Position numbers and translations under genes: made by a program. A DNA stretch of 64,000 bases from Blastomonas fulva. Lineage in GTDB: Bacteria > Pseudomonadota > Alphaproteobacteria > Sphingomonadales > Sphingomonadaceae. The notes under the pieces are model-generated. The model ran no database searches. It was not told the DNA's origin and saw nothing but the letters and a program-made list of their open reading frames with translations. Every line of letters starts with the position of its first letter. The first letter of the stretch is position 1. The stretch covers positions 3,510,501 through 3,574,500 of the forward strand of contig NZ_CP020083.1 of NCBI RefSeq assembly GCF_003431825.1. The letters run 5' to 3'. Below, one piece after another: positions 18,399 through 26,237 of the stretch.

Positions 18399-18845
18399 AT
18401 GAACCCGAAATCCCAATCCCGTTCCGCCGCGCGGCTTGCCGCGGTCCAGGCGCTGTACCAGCACACGATGGAGGAAACGCCCATCGCGCAGCTGCTGCAC
18501 GAATTCCACATGCACCGGCTGGGCGCGGAAATCGAAGACGATCAGTATGCCGATGCGGATGTCGATTTCTTCGACGACATCGTGCAGGGCACCACCGCGC
18601 GGCTGGTCGAGATCGACGGGCTGATCGAGGCCAAGCTCGCCAGCGGCTGGTCGCTGACCCGGCTCGACCGCACGCTGCACCAGATCCTGCGCGCGGGCGC
18701 CTATGAGCTGCTCGCGCGGCGCGACGTGCCGGTGGGTAGCGTGATCAACGAATATCTCGATGTCGCGCACGCGTTCTTCGATGCCAAGGACACGCGCTTT
18801 GCCAACGGGCTGCTCGACGCGATCGCCAAAGATGTGCGGGCTTAA
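18399..18845 (+). CDS. nusB: Transcription antitermination factor NusB
   Basis: 148 residues, all-helical RNA-binding protein. With NusE/S10 it binds boxA RNA and supports rRNA antitermination. Family features are SAARLAAVQALYQ at the N terminus, VDFFDDIV in the middle and the C-terminal VPVGSVINEYLDVAH and FANGLLDAI blocks. It follows hisD closely and is followed by a repeat-bearing gap before thiL. Confidence 0.96.
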   Translation: MNPKSQSRSAARLAAVQALYQHTMEETPIAQLLHEFHMHRLGAEIEDDQYADADVDFFDDIVQGTTARLVEIDGLIEAKLASGWSLTRLDRTLHQILRAGAYELLARRDVPVGSVINEYLDVAHAFFDAKDTRFANGLLDAIAKDVRA

Positions 18846-18860
18846 CCGGTTATCTCCGTC

Positions 18861-18895
18861 ATTCCCGCAAACGCGGGAATCCCGCTTCGGCGGGA
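18861..18895. repeat. Twin REP-like hairpins
   Basis: Two adjacent hairpins, ATTCCCGC-AAAC-GCGGGAAT at 18861-18880 and TCCCGC-TTCG-GCGGGA at 18880-18895, lie just after nusB. The leading GTCATTCCCGC matches a widespread alphaproteobacterial intergenic repeat. No T-run follows, so they are unlikely to be a full terminator, but they may lower transcription into thiL or protect the upstream mRNA. Confidence 0.7.
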
Positions 18896-18959
18896 ACCTG
18901 AAGAAGAAGCGGGACCTACGCCTGCGCGAGGGTGACGAAAGAGGCAAGGTTGGTCGATC

Positions 18960-19883
18960 TTGACCACCGAGCCCGCCTATATCGACCTTCTCCGCAGCAT
19001 CGCGACCGATCCGGCAGCGCGGAGGCTGGCCGACGATGCAGCGGTGCTGACCATCGGCAAGCAGTCCCTCGTCCTGACCAAGGACATGCTCGCCCAGGGC
19101 GTGCATTTCCTCCCCGATGACCCGCCTGCCGATGTCGCGTGGAAGCTGGTCGCGGCGAACGTCTCCGATCTTGCTGCCAAGGGCGCCACCCCGCTGGCCT
19201 GCCTCACCGGGCACACGCTCAGCGGTGATGCGGCGTGGGACAGCGCGTTTGTTCAGGGGCTGGGCGAAGCGCTTGACCATTACGGCATGCTGCTGATCGG
19301 CGGCGACACGATCAGCGCGGCGGCAGGCGCGCCGCGCGTGCTCTCGCTGACCGCGATCGGGCTGCCCTCGGTGCCGGTGCCGCCCTCGCGGTCCGGAGCG
19401 CTGGCAAGCGACGGACTGTTCGTCACCGGCACCATCGGCGATGGCTGGGCCGGGCTGCAACTGCTGCAGGCGGGCAGGACCGAACCCCGCTCGCTGATCA
19501 GCGCCTATCGCCGCCCGCAGGCCCGCATCGCCGACGGCCGCGCGCTGGCGCAGATCGCCCACGCGATGATGGACGTGTCCGACGGGCTGCTGATCGATGC
19601 CGCGCGGATGGCCGACGCCTCGGGGCTGGGCGTCAAGATCGATCTGGCCAAGGTGCCGCTGTCCGAAGATTTCGTCGGGGCGTTCGCGGCGGACCAGGAC
19701 GCAGCGCTTTCAGCGGCCACCGGAGGCGATGATTATCAGTTGCTTTTCGCCGCCGATGGACAGGCGCATCTGCCGGTACCGGCCGTGCGTGTCGGAGGCT
19801 TTGCCGAGGGCTCGGGCCTCACGATCAGCTGGAACGGAATGCCGGTCGACCTGCCGGCAAAACTTGGTTGGCTGCACGGCTGA
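18960..19883 (+). CDS. thiL: Thiamine-monophosphate kinase
   Basis: 307 residues. Phosphorylates thiamine monophosphate to the active diphosphate. It has the PurM/ThiL fold marks: DDAAVL near the start, the Mg-binding LTKDMLAQGVHF, ANVSDLAAKGATP, GGDT and the C-terminal MMDVSDGLLIDAARMA and GGDDYQLLF. The start is a TTG, since the family begins right before the FI/YIDLLR segment and no better codon exists. It is weakly spaced from AAGG upstream. It belongs with nusB in the common sphingomonad order. Confidence 0.95.
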   Translation: MTTEPAYIDLLRSIATDPAARRLADDAAVLTIGKQSLVLTKDMLAQGVHFLPDDPPADVAWKLVAANVSDLAAKGATPLACLTGHTLSGDAAWDSAFVQGLGEALDHYGMLLIGGDTISAAAGAPRVLSLTAIGLPSVPVPPSRSGALASDGLFVTGTIGDGWAGLQLLQAGRTEPRSLISAYRRPQARIADGRALAQIAHAMMDVSDGLLIDAARMADASGLGVKIDLAKVPLSEDFVGAFAADQDAALSAATGGDDYQLLFAADGQAHLPVPAVRVGGFAEGSGLTISWNGMPVDLPAKLGWLHG

Positions 19884-19912
19884 AGCCGCCGATCCTCACT
19901 AACTTTATTAAG

Positions 19913-19940
19913 TTGCGCCCCCGCAAACCCCGCTTATACC
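19913..19940 (+). promoter_or_regulatory. Candidate hppA promoter
   Basis: TTGCGC at 19913-19918 and TATACC at 19935-19940 are separated by 16 bases. The predicted start of transcription is near 19947, leaving a leader of about 80 bases before hppA. A small AACTT-TATT-AAGTT palindrome just upstream could end thiL transcripts or bind a regulator. The leader also holds a perfect 12-bp palindrome, CGGTGATCACCG, at 19976-19987. All are read by eye only. Confidence 0.35.
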
Positions 19941-20028
19941 TATGCGCCGGGACGCTGACGTTCATGTGAAGGGCGCGGTGATCACCGACCTTGGCCAACA
20001 GGCCTTCGCTTTTTTGGGGGAGCGACGC

Positions 20029-22161
20029 ATGAATGTTGTTTTGATAGCCATCCTGTGTGGGGTGGTTGCAGTTCTGTACGGTATCATCACCAGCCGCCAG
20101 GTCCTCAGCCAGTCACCTGGCAACGCAAGAATGCAGGAAATCGGCGCCGCCATCCAGGAAGGCGCACAGGCCTATCTCGGCCGCCAGTATCGCACCATCG
20201 CCATCGTCGGGGTCGTCGTGCTCGCGCTCGTCTGGGCGCTGCTCGACAAGTTCGGCAATCCTGTCTCCGCCATCGGCTTTCTGCTCGGCGCGGTGCTCTC
20301 GGGCGTGGCAGGCTATATCGGCATGAACATCTCGGTCCGCGCCAACATGCGCACCGCGCAAGCCGCCAGCGTCTCGCTGCAGGCCGGCCTCACGCTTGCG
20401 TTCCGCGCGGGCGCGATCACCGGCATGCTCGTGGCTGGGCTCGGATTGCTCGCCACTGCAGGCTATTTCTATTATCTCTACGCGATCGCAGGCCATGGTC
20501 TGAGCGATCCCGAAGACCGCAACATCGTCAACGGTCTCGTCGCACTCGCTTTCGGCGCCTCGCTGATCTCGATCTTCGCGCGACTGGGCGGCGGCATCTT
20601 CACCAAGGCAGCAGACGTCGGCGCCGACCTCGTCGGCAAGGTCGAGGCCGGAATTCCCGAGGATGACCCGCGCAACCCCGCCGTCATCGCCGATAACGTC
20701 GGCGACAATGTCGGCGACTGCGCCGGGATGGCCGCCGACCTTTTCGAAACCTATGTCGTCACCATCGGCGTTACCATGGTCGCGATTGCGCTGCTGGTTG
20801 CAGGTGACGATACGGCCTTGCTGCCGCTGGTCGGCCTTCCGCTCGGCATCTGCGGGCTTTGCATCATCACCTCGATCATCGGCACCTATTTCGTCCGGCT
20901 GGGATCGTCCAACTCGATCATGGGCGCGATGTACAAGGGCTTTGCGGTCACCGCAGTGCTCTCGGCCATCGGGCTGTATTTCGTCACCGATGCCATCATC
21001 GGCATGGGCAGCGCCTATTCGCTCAAGCCCGAAGAGGGCGTGATCACCCAGACCTTCACCGGCATGGACCTGTATCTCACGATGCTGGTCGGCCTGGGCG
21101 TTACCGGGCTGATCATCTGGATCACCGAATACTACACCGGGACCAACTACCGCCCGGTGCGCTCGATCGCCAAGGCATCGGAAACCGGGCACGGCACCAA
21201 CGTCATCCAGGGTCTGGCGATCAGCCTCGAGGCGACCGCGCTGCCGACGCTGCTGATCGTCGTCGCCGTGATCGTCGCGCATCAACTGGCAGGGGTCGTC
21301 GGCATCGCCTTTGCCGCAACCGCGATGCTCGCGCTCGCGGGCATGGTCGTTGCGCTGGACGCTTATGGTCCGGTCACCGACAACGCAGGCGGCATCGCCG
21401 AAATGGCGGGGCTGGACGACAGCGTGCGTGAAAAGACCGATGCGCTCGATGCAGTGGGCAACACCACCAAGGCCGTGACCAAGGGCTATGCCATCGGTTC
21501 GGCCGGGCTTGCCGCTCTGGTGCTGTTCGGCGCGTACACGACCGACCTCAAGGAGTTCTTCCCTGATGTGCCGGTCGATTTCTCGCTCTCCAACCCGTAT
21601 GTCATCGTCGGACTGCTGCTGGGCGCGTTGCTGCCCTATCTGTTCGGCGCCATGGGCATGACCGCAGTGGGCCGTGCCGCAGGTGCGGTGGTCGAGGAAG
21701 TGCGCGAGCAGTTCCGCACCAATCCCGGCATCATGCTGGGAACCTCGAAGCCCGATTACGCCCGCACGGTCGATCTGGTCACCAAGGCTGCAATCAAGGA
21801 GATGATTATCCCGTCGCTGCTTCCGGTGCTCGCACCGATCGTGGTGTACTACGTGATCACCGCCGTGGCAGGCCAGGCCAACGGCTTTGCCGCGCTGGGC
21901 GCTCTGCTGCTGGGCGTGATCGTCTCCGGCCTGTTCGTTGCCCTCTCGATGACCTCGGGCGGCGGCGCATGGGACAATGCCAAGAAGTACATCGAGGATG
22001 GCCATCATGGCGGCAAGGGATCGGATGCGCACAAGGCGGCGGTCACCGGCGACACCGTGGGCGATCCCTACAAGGACACCGCCGGCCCTGCGGTCAATCC
22101 GATGATCAAGATCACCAACATCGTGGCCTTGCTTCTGCTCGCGGCGCTTGCAGCGGGCTGA
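20029..22161 (+). CDS. hppA: Membrane-bound proton-pumping pyrophosphatase (K+-independent type)
   Basis: 710 residues with about 16 membrane helices. It hydrolyses pyrophosphate in the cytosol and pumps protons outward. The substrate site is [35 protein letters not shown] in the third cytoplasmic loop, with a matching acidic loop at the C terminus ([17 protein letters not shown]). Residue 481 is Lys in [11 protein letters not shown]+-dependent enzymes have Ala there, so this one should not need potassium. The ATG at 20029 has GGGGGAG seven bases upstream. An in-frame start at 19942 would add 29 polar residues that do not fit the family. Confidence 0.97.
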   Translation: MNVVLIAILCGVVAVLYGIITSRQVLSQSPGNARMQEIGAAIQEGAQAYLGRQYRTIAIVGVVVLALVWALLDKFGNPVSAIGFLLGAVLSGVAGYIGMNISVRANMRTAQAASVSLQAGLTLAFRAGAITGMLVAGLGLLATAGYFYYLYAIAGHGLSDPEDRNIVNGLVALAFGASLISIFARLGGGIFTKAADVGADLVGKVEAGIPEDDPRNPAVIADNVGDNVGDCAGMAADLFETYVVTIGVTMVAIALLVAGDDTALLPLVGLPLGICGLCIITSIIGTYFVRLGSSNSIMGAMYKGFAVTAVLSAIGLYFVTDAIIGMGSAYSLKPEEGVITQTFTGMDLYLTMLVGLGVTGLIIWITEYYTGTNYRPVRSIAKASETGHGTNVIQGLAISLEATALPTLLIVVAVIVAHQLAGVVGIAFAATAMLALAGMVVALDAYGPVTDNAGGIAEMAGLDDSVREKTDALDAVGNTTKAVTKGYAIGSAGLAALVLFGAYTTDLKEFFPDVPVDFSLSNPYVIVGLLLGALLPYLFGAMGMTAVGRAAGAVVEEVREQFRTNPGIMLGTSKPDYARTVDLVTKAAIKEMIIPSLLPVLAPIVVYYVITAVAGQANGFAALGALLLGVIVSGLFVALSMTSGGGAWDNAKKYIEDGHHGGKGSDAHKAAVTGDTVGDPYKDTAGPAVNPMIKITNIVALLLLAALAAG

Positions 22162-22196
22162 GGCTTGCGTTAGCCTCTTCAATCGAACGACAACTC

Positions 22197-22230
22197 GCCC
22201 CGCCGGTCCATTCCGGCGGGGCTTTTTCTT
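22197..22230 (+). terminator. Intrinsic terminator after hppA
   Basis: A perfect ten-base stem (GCCCCGCCGG / CCGGCGGGGC) with a six-base loop, TCCATT, is followed at once by TTTTTCTT. It lies 35 bases past the hppA stop. A smaller six-base stem, GAGGCT/AGCCTC, overlaps the stop codon itself. Confidence 0.93.
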
Positions 22231-22371
22231 GCCCGTAGCGCCGCGACATGCTCGCCGTACACGCTTAACGGGTTAACCAATGCACTTAAGCTGTTGTTTC
22301 GATGTCTGGGCCTATAGCATCCCCGGGGGGTCCGTGAACGTTGCGGACTGATACAGGACTGCTTTAGCCGC

Positions 22372-23574
22372 ATGGATCAGGGCTTGGTCATGGCCGCATC
22401 GACACCCGCCACGGCGGATGCAGGCGCGGTGCGTCTGACGATGCTCGACCCTGCCGCGCTGGATGCGGCGTTTCTGCGCAGCTGGCGCCTGCTCGCCGAT
22501 GCAGCCAGCGAGCCCAATGTCTTTCACGCTCCCGAGTTTCTGGTCCCGGCCATCGCGCATTGCGATGCGCTGCGCCGCGCGCAGATCGCCGCGCTGCATG
22601 TCGATGGCCAATTGTGCGGCCTGATGCCGATCGCGCGCGAGAAGCATTATGGCCGCTGGCCTGTGCCGCACAGCCAGAACTGGCGCCACCCCAACTGCTT
22701 CCTCGGCACGCCTCTGGTGCGGCCAGGGCATGAGAGCGCATTCTGGCAGGCAATTCTCGCCGATCTGGACCGCGACCCCGGCGCGGGGCTGTTCCTTCAC
22801 CTCTATGGCATCGCAACCGACGGTCCGGTGTTTGCCGCGCTGGAGCAAGTGTGCGCGCGGCAGAAACGCGCCTGCGCCATCGCGCTGGCCGAGGAGCGCG
22901 CGATGCTGGCGACCACGCTGGACGGACAGACCTATTACGAGCAGGTGGTGCGCAAGAAGAAGCGCAAGGAGCTCGCGCGGTTGCGCAACCGGCTGACAGA
23001 GCTGGGCACGGTCGAGACCGTCCAGGGCTGCGATACCGAAGGTCTCAACGCCTGGCTGGACGAATTCCTGGCGCTGGAGCAATCGGGCTGGAAAGGCCGC
23101 AACGGCTCGGCGCTCGCCGACATGGCGGAGACTCTCGCGCTGTTTCGCGAGGCGGCGCGTGCCGCGCATCAAGCCGGACGGCTGCACCTCATTGCGATGC
23201 GGCTCGACGGGCAAGCGATCGCGATGCTGGTCAATTTCCTCAGCCCGCCGGGCGGCTTTTCGTTCAAGACCGCCTTTGCCGAGGACTATGCCCGCTTCTC
23301 GCCCGGGGTGCTGCTGCAGATCGACAATCTCGACATCCTCAAGGACTATGGCCTCGCCTGGATGGACAGTTGCGCTGCCGAGGGCCATCCCATGATCGAC
23401 AGCCTATGGGCCGAACGCCGCCATGTCGCGCGGGTGTCGGTGGCGCTCAAGGGCTATGGCCGCCCTGCCCTGTTCGGCCTGTTCCGCCAGGGCGAACGTT
23501 TCATGGACCGCCGCCGCGCCGCCGCCGCGGGCGATCCCAAGCCTTCCCATTCCGTGGAGAATGATGATGACTGA
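22372..23574 (+). CDS. GNAT acyltransferase, CelD/BioF2-type
   Basis: 400 residues of the Acetyltransf_6 (CelD-like) type: an N-terminal unrecognised half and a C-terminal GNAT fold. The stretch YEQVVRKKKRKELARLRNRL followed by LDEFLALEQSGWKGRNGSALAD is the conserved core seen in cellulose/exopolysaccharide-linked CelD and FemAB-like proteins. Such enzymes move an acyl or aminoacyl group, but the acceptor is unknown. Its last bases overlap the next gene by eight bases, so the two are coupled. It lacks a signal peptide and is probably cytosolic. Confidence 0.82.
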   Translation: MDQGLVMAASTPATADAGAVRLTMLDPAALDAAFLRSWRLLADAASEPNVFHAPEFLVPAIAHCDALRRAQIAALHVDGQLCGLMPIAREKHYGRWPVPHSQNWRHPNCFLGTPLVRPGHESAFWQAILADLDRDPGAGLFLHLYGIATDGPVFAALEQVCARQKRACAIALAEERAMLATTLDGQTYYEQVVRKKKRKELARLRNRLTELGTVETVQGCDTEGLNAWLDEFLALEQSGWKGRNGSALADMAETLALFREAARAAHQAGRLHLIAMRLDGQAIAMLVNFLSPPGGFSFKTAFAEDYARFSPGVLLQIDNLDILKDYGLAWMDSCAAEGHPMIDSLWAERRHVARVSVALKGYGRPALFGLFRQGERFMDRRRAAAAGDPKPSHSVENDDD

Positions 23575-24454
23575 CCAGCCCCATCCGGACCACTTTGCAG
23601 GCGCGCTGACCGGTGCGGTGTTCACCGGCGATGCCAAGGCGCGCTTTGCGCTGTGCTATCCCGAAACCCCGCACGTGCTCAGCCACTGTTTGTTGCAGCA
23701 CCCGCTGCTCGATCTGGAAGCTTTGGCGCTGCTGGGGGAATCGCTGCCCGAAAAGTCGCTCGAGTACAATCGCGGCGACCTGCCGATCGGCATCCGCCCT
23801 GAAGACGTGCCCTCGAACGGTATGAGCATCGGCGAGACGATCCGCAGCATCGACAGCGCCAACAGCTGGTGCGTGCTCAAGAACATAGAGCAGATCCCCG
23901 CCTATCGCGATCTGCTGCTGACGCTGCTGGGCGAACTTGAGGACGTCACCAGCGGGACGACCGGTGAGATGCTGCGGCCCGAAGGCTTCATCTTCGTCTC
24001 GTCACCCGGATCAATGACCCCCTATCATTTCGATCCCGAGCACAACATCCTGCTGCAGCTGCGTGGCTGGAAGACGATGACCGTGTTCCCCGCAGGCGAT
24101 CCGCGCTTTGCCGCACCTGAGGCGCATGAGGCGTATCACTCGGGTGGCGGCCCGCGCAACCTGCCGTGGGACGATGCCTTCGCGCTGCACGGCACCGATT
24201 ACCGGCTGGAGCCCGGCCAGGCTATCTTCGTTCCCGTCATGTCGCCGCATTACGTCCGCAATGGCGACAGGCCCTCGATCTCGCTCTCGATCACCTGGCG
24301 ATCGGAATGGAGCTATGCCGAAACCGATGCGCACGCGATGAACAGCGTGCTGCGCCGGTTCGGCCTCAACCCTTCCCCGCCGCGGCGCTATCCGGTGAAC
24401 AACGCGGTCAAGTCGTTAGGCTATCGCGTGCTGCGCAAGCTCGGGCTCGATTGA
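23567..24454 (+). CDS. JmjC/cupin-like Fe(II) oxygenase candidate
   Basis: 295 residues with a JmjC/cupin_8-like core. The likely metal ligands are His154 and Asp156 in PYHFDPEHN and His228 in MSPHYVRNGD, the HxD...H triad of 2-oxoglutarate oxygenases. LQLRGWKTMTVFP between them is the conserved barrel strand. Three ATG codons lie in a row (23561, 23564, 23567); the last is chosen because GGAG is then seven bases away. Translation is coupled to the upstream acyltransferase. A hydroxylation of the acyltransferase product is a guess from position only. Confidence 0.8.
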   Translation: MTDQPHPDHFAGALTGAVFTGDAKARFALCYPETPHVLSHCLLQHPLLDLEALALLGESLPEKSLEYNRGDLPIGIRPEDVPSNGMSIGETIRSIDSANSWCVLKNIEQIPAYRDLLLTLLGELEDVTSGTTGEMLRPEGFIFVSSPGSMTPYHFDPEHNILLQLRGWKTMTVFPAGDPRFAAPEAHEAYHSGGGPRNLPWDDAFALHGTDYRLEPGQAIFVPVMSPHYVRNGDRPSISLSITWRSEWSYAETDAHAMNSVLRRFGLNPSPPRRYPVNNAVKSLGYRVLRKLGLD

Positions 24455-24513
24455 GCGCACCTGCGGCGCGCAGTGACTGGACCTGAAGCGGTTTTTCGCA
24501 CACAGGTCGGTGC

Positions 24514-25365
24514 ATGTCCGATCGCCTGAGCATCCTGTTCCAGCACCTGCTTCCCAAGCAGCTGGTCACCACGCTTGCCGGGCGCGTCGCCGGAGCGCGC
24601 GGCGGCGGCGCGACCACCCGGCTGATCCGCTGGTTCGTCGCCCGCTACCGGGTCGACATGAGCGAGGCCGAGAACCCCGATATCGCAAGCTATGCCAGCT
24701 TCAATGACTTCTTCACCCGCCCGCTGCGCCCGGGCGTGCGCCCGCTGGCAGCGGCCGATTTTGTCTGTCCGGTCGATGGCGCGATCAGCCAGCTGGGCGA
24801 TATCGATGATCATCACATCGTCCAGGCCAAGGGCCACCGCTATACCATCACCGATCTGGTCGGCGGCGATGCGACCCTGGCAGAGCAGTTCCGCCACGGC
24901 CGTTTTGCGAACCTCTACCTCTCGCCGCGCGACTATCACCGGCTGCACATGCCCTGTGACGGCAGGCTGATGCGGATGATCCATGTTCCAGGCGCGCTCT
25001 ATTCGGTAAACCCGGTCACCGCACGCGGGGTGCCCAATCTGTTCGCGCGCAACGAGCGCGTGGTGTGCGTGTTCGATTCGCCCGAACATGGGCAATTCGT
25101 GATGGTGCTGGTCGGCGCGACCGTGGTGGGCAGCATGGCGACACCCTGGCACGGCGTGGTCAACGCGGTGCGCACCGGCAGGCCCTCGCATTGGGACTAT
25201 ACCGATCAGGCGGTCACGCTTGCCAAGGGCGAGGAGATGGGCCGCTTCCTACTGGGATCGACGGTGATCATGCTTTTCCGCCCGGGTGCGGTCGCGCTCA
25301 ACCCGGACTGGACACCCGAACGGCCGGTGCGCCTCGGCGAAATGATGGGCAACGCCCCGCGCTGA
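24514..25365 (+). CDS. psd: Phosphatidylserine decarboxylase proenzyme
   Basis: 283 residues. Converts phosphatidylserine to phosphatidylethanolamine at the inner membrane. The self-cleavage motif LGST is at 247-250, with cleavage expected before Ser249 to form the pyruvoyl group. FNDFFTRPLRPG, PVDGAISQLG and YLSPRDYHRLHMP are the other family blocks. It is the longer membrane-associated type rather than the small one. It lies 59 bp after the oxygenase gene, in the same direction. Confidence 0.96.
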   Translation: MSDRLSILFQHLLPKQLVTTLAGRVAGARGGGATTRLIRWFVARYRVDMSEAENPDIASYASFNDFFTRPLRPGVRPLAAADFVCPVDGAISQLGDIDDHHIVQAKGHRYTITDLVGGDATLAEQFRHGRFANLYLSPRDYHRLHMPCDGRLMRMIHVPGALYSVNPVTARGVPNLFARNERVVCVFDSPEHGQFVMVLVGATVVGSMATPWHGVVNAVRTGRPSHWDYTDQAVTLAKGEEMGRFLLGSTVIMLFRPGAVALNPDWTPERPVRLGEMMGNAPR

Positions 25366-25379
25366 CCCGCGCGGGCGTT
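25351..25379. terminator. Hairpin between convergent psd and GNAT genes
   Basis: AACGCCCCGCG pairs with CGCG...GGGCGTT around the psd stop codon, with one bulge. It sits between two genes that face each other and could end both transcripts. No T-run follows, so efficiency is uncertain. Confidence 0.4.
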
Positions 25380-25390
25380 GCGCGTACCGA

Positions 25391-26008
25391 TCAGAGATAC
25401 TGGTCGAGCGCCTTGAAGATGTCGCGAATCCCCTGCAGGTCGCTGGTCTCGCGCAGCTTGGCGATCGCGGGCTTCACCTCCAGCACATAGTCCTGCACCC
25501 CGCCGTCCCATTGCTTGAGCTCGCCGCCGATCGAGCGGATGAAGCCGATCGCTGCGTGGTTTTCCGCCAGCGTCTGGATGTCGAGCACCTGCAGCTGCTC
25601 GGCGCAGCAGTTGATCAGCAGCACCGCGGTCAGCATCCGTCCCAGCCCGATGCCGTGAAAATCATCGAGGATCGCGACCGAAAACTCGCCCGACCTTTGC
25701 TCATCGGTGCTACGGATCGCGTGCACCGCGCCGATAGCCGGGTTGTCCGCCCCATCCAGATGGATCGCGCCCCACGCGATGTGGTCGTGCCCGTCGGCGT
25801 CGACCAGCCGCGCGATGACGCTGTCAGAGGGCATCGGCTGCAGCGAGAAGAAGCGCAGATAGCGCGATTGGGTTGAAAGGTGCGCGATGCCTTCTCGCAT
25901 CTGCTCGGCATCGCTGCTGCGGATCGAGCGGATGCAGATGCTCTTGCCGTCGCTGGCGGTGGTGTGAATGATCTGGTCGATGAACTCGCCGGTGTTCTGT
26001 TTGCCCAT
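25391..26008 (-). CDS. GNAT family N-acetyltransferase
   Basis: 205 residues. The GNAT fold begins with IRSIRSSDAEQM and the acetyl-CoA loop is visible as DDFHGIGLGRMLTAVLL, matching the Q/RxxGxG/A pattern loosely. The acceptor is not predictable. The ATG at 26008 has AAGGG ten bases upstream and gives a natural family N terminus; an earlier in-frame start at 26056 would extend it by 16 residues. It is divergent from the transketolase-like gene, with about 230 bp between starts. Confidence 0.85.
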   Translation of the reverse strand: MGKQNTGEFIDQIIHTTASDGKSICIRSIRSSDAEQMREGIAHLSTQSRYLRFFSLQPMPSDSVIARLVDADGHDHIAWGAIHLDGADNPAIGAVHAIRSTDEQRSGEFSVAILDDFHGIGLGRMLTAVLLINCCAEQLQVLDIQTLAENHAAIGFIRSIGGELKQWDGGVQDYVLEVKPAIAKLRETSDLQGIRDIFKALDQYL

Positions 26009-26237
26009 CGCGTATCGCCCTTGCGCATGCCCAAGCCCGCTGGTGCCGATCGACACGCTTCAAGAGGTCGGTCGCATGGCCCGAATGTCAAGGGACGGTA
26101 GCTGCCGCCGCTGCACATTTCGCGCTTGGGGTGCGCAAAGGCCATTCCAGCCTAGCAATCTGCAGCGCGCAGACGATATAGCATCAGGCCTTGTTCCCTG
26201 GCCCATTAGCCTCGCCCATCGGAAGGTTCTCCCGCGA

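Noticed and set aside
18861..18895. Twin hairpins after nusB as an intrinsic terminator
   Set aside because: No T-run follows and the sequence matches a common intergenic repeat, so it is listed as a repeat.
20113..22182. A 689-codon open frame antisense to hppA
   Set aside because: The composition is extremely rich in Asp, His, Arg and Gln, typical of reading the reverse of membrane-protein codons. hppA itself is beyond doubt.
22265..22289. Three TTAA boxes resembling CtrA sites upstream of the acyltransferase gene
   Set aside because: CtrA sites need TTAA-N7-TTAA. Here the spacings are four and nine bases.
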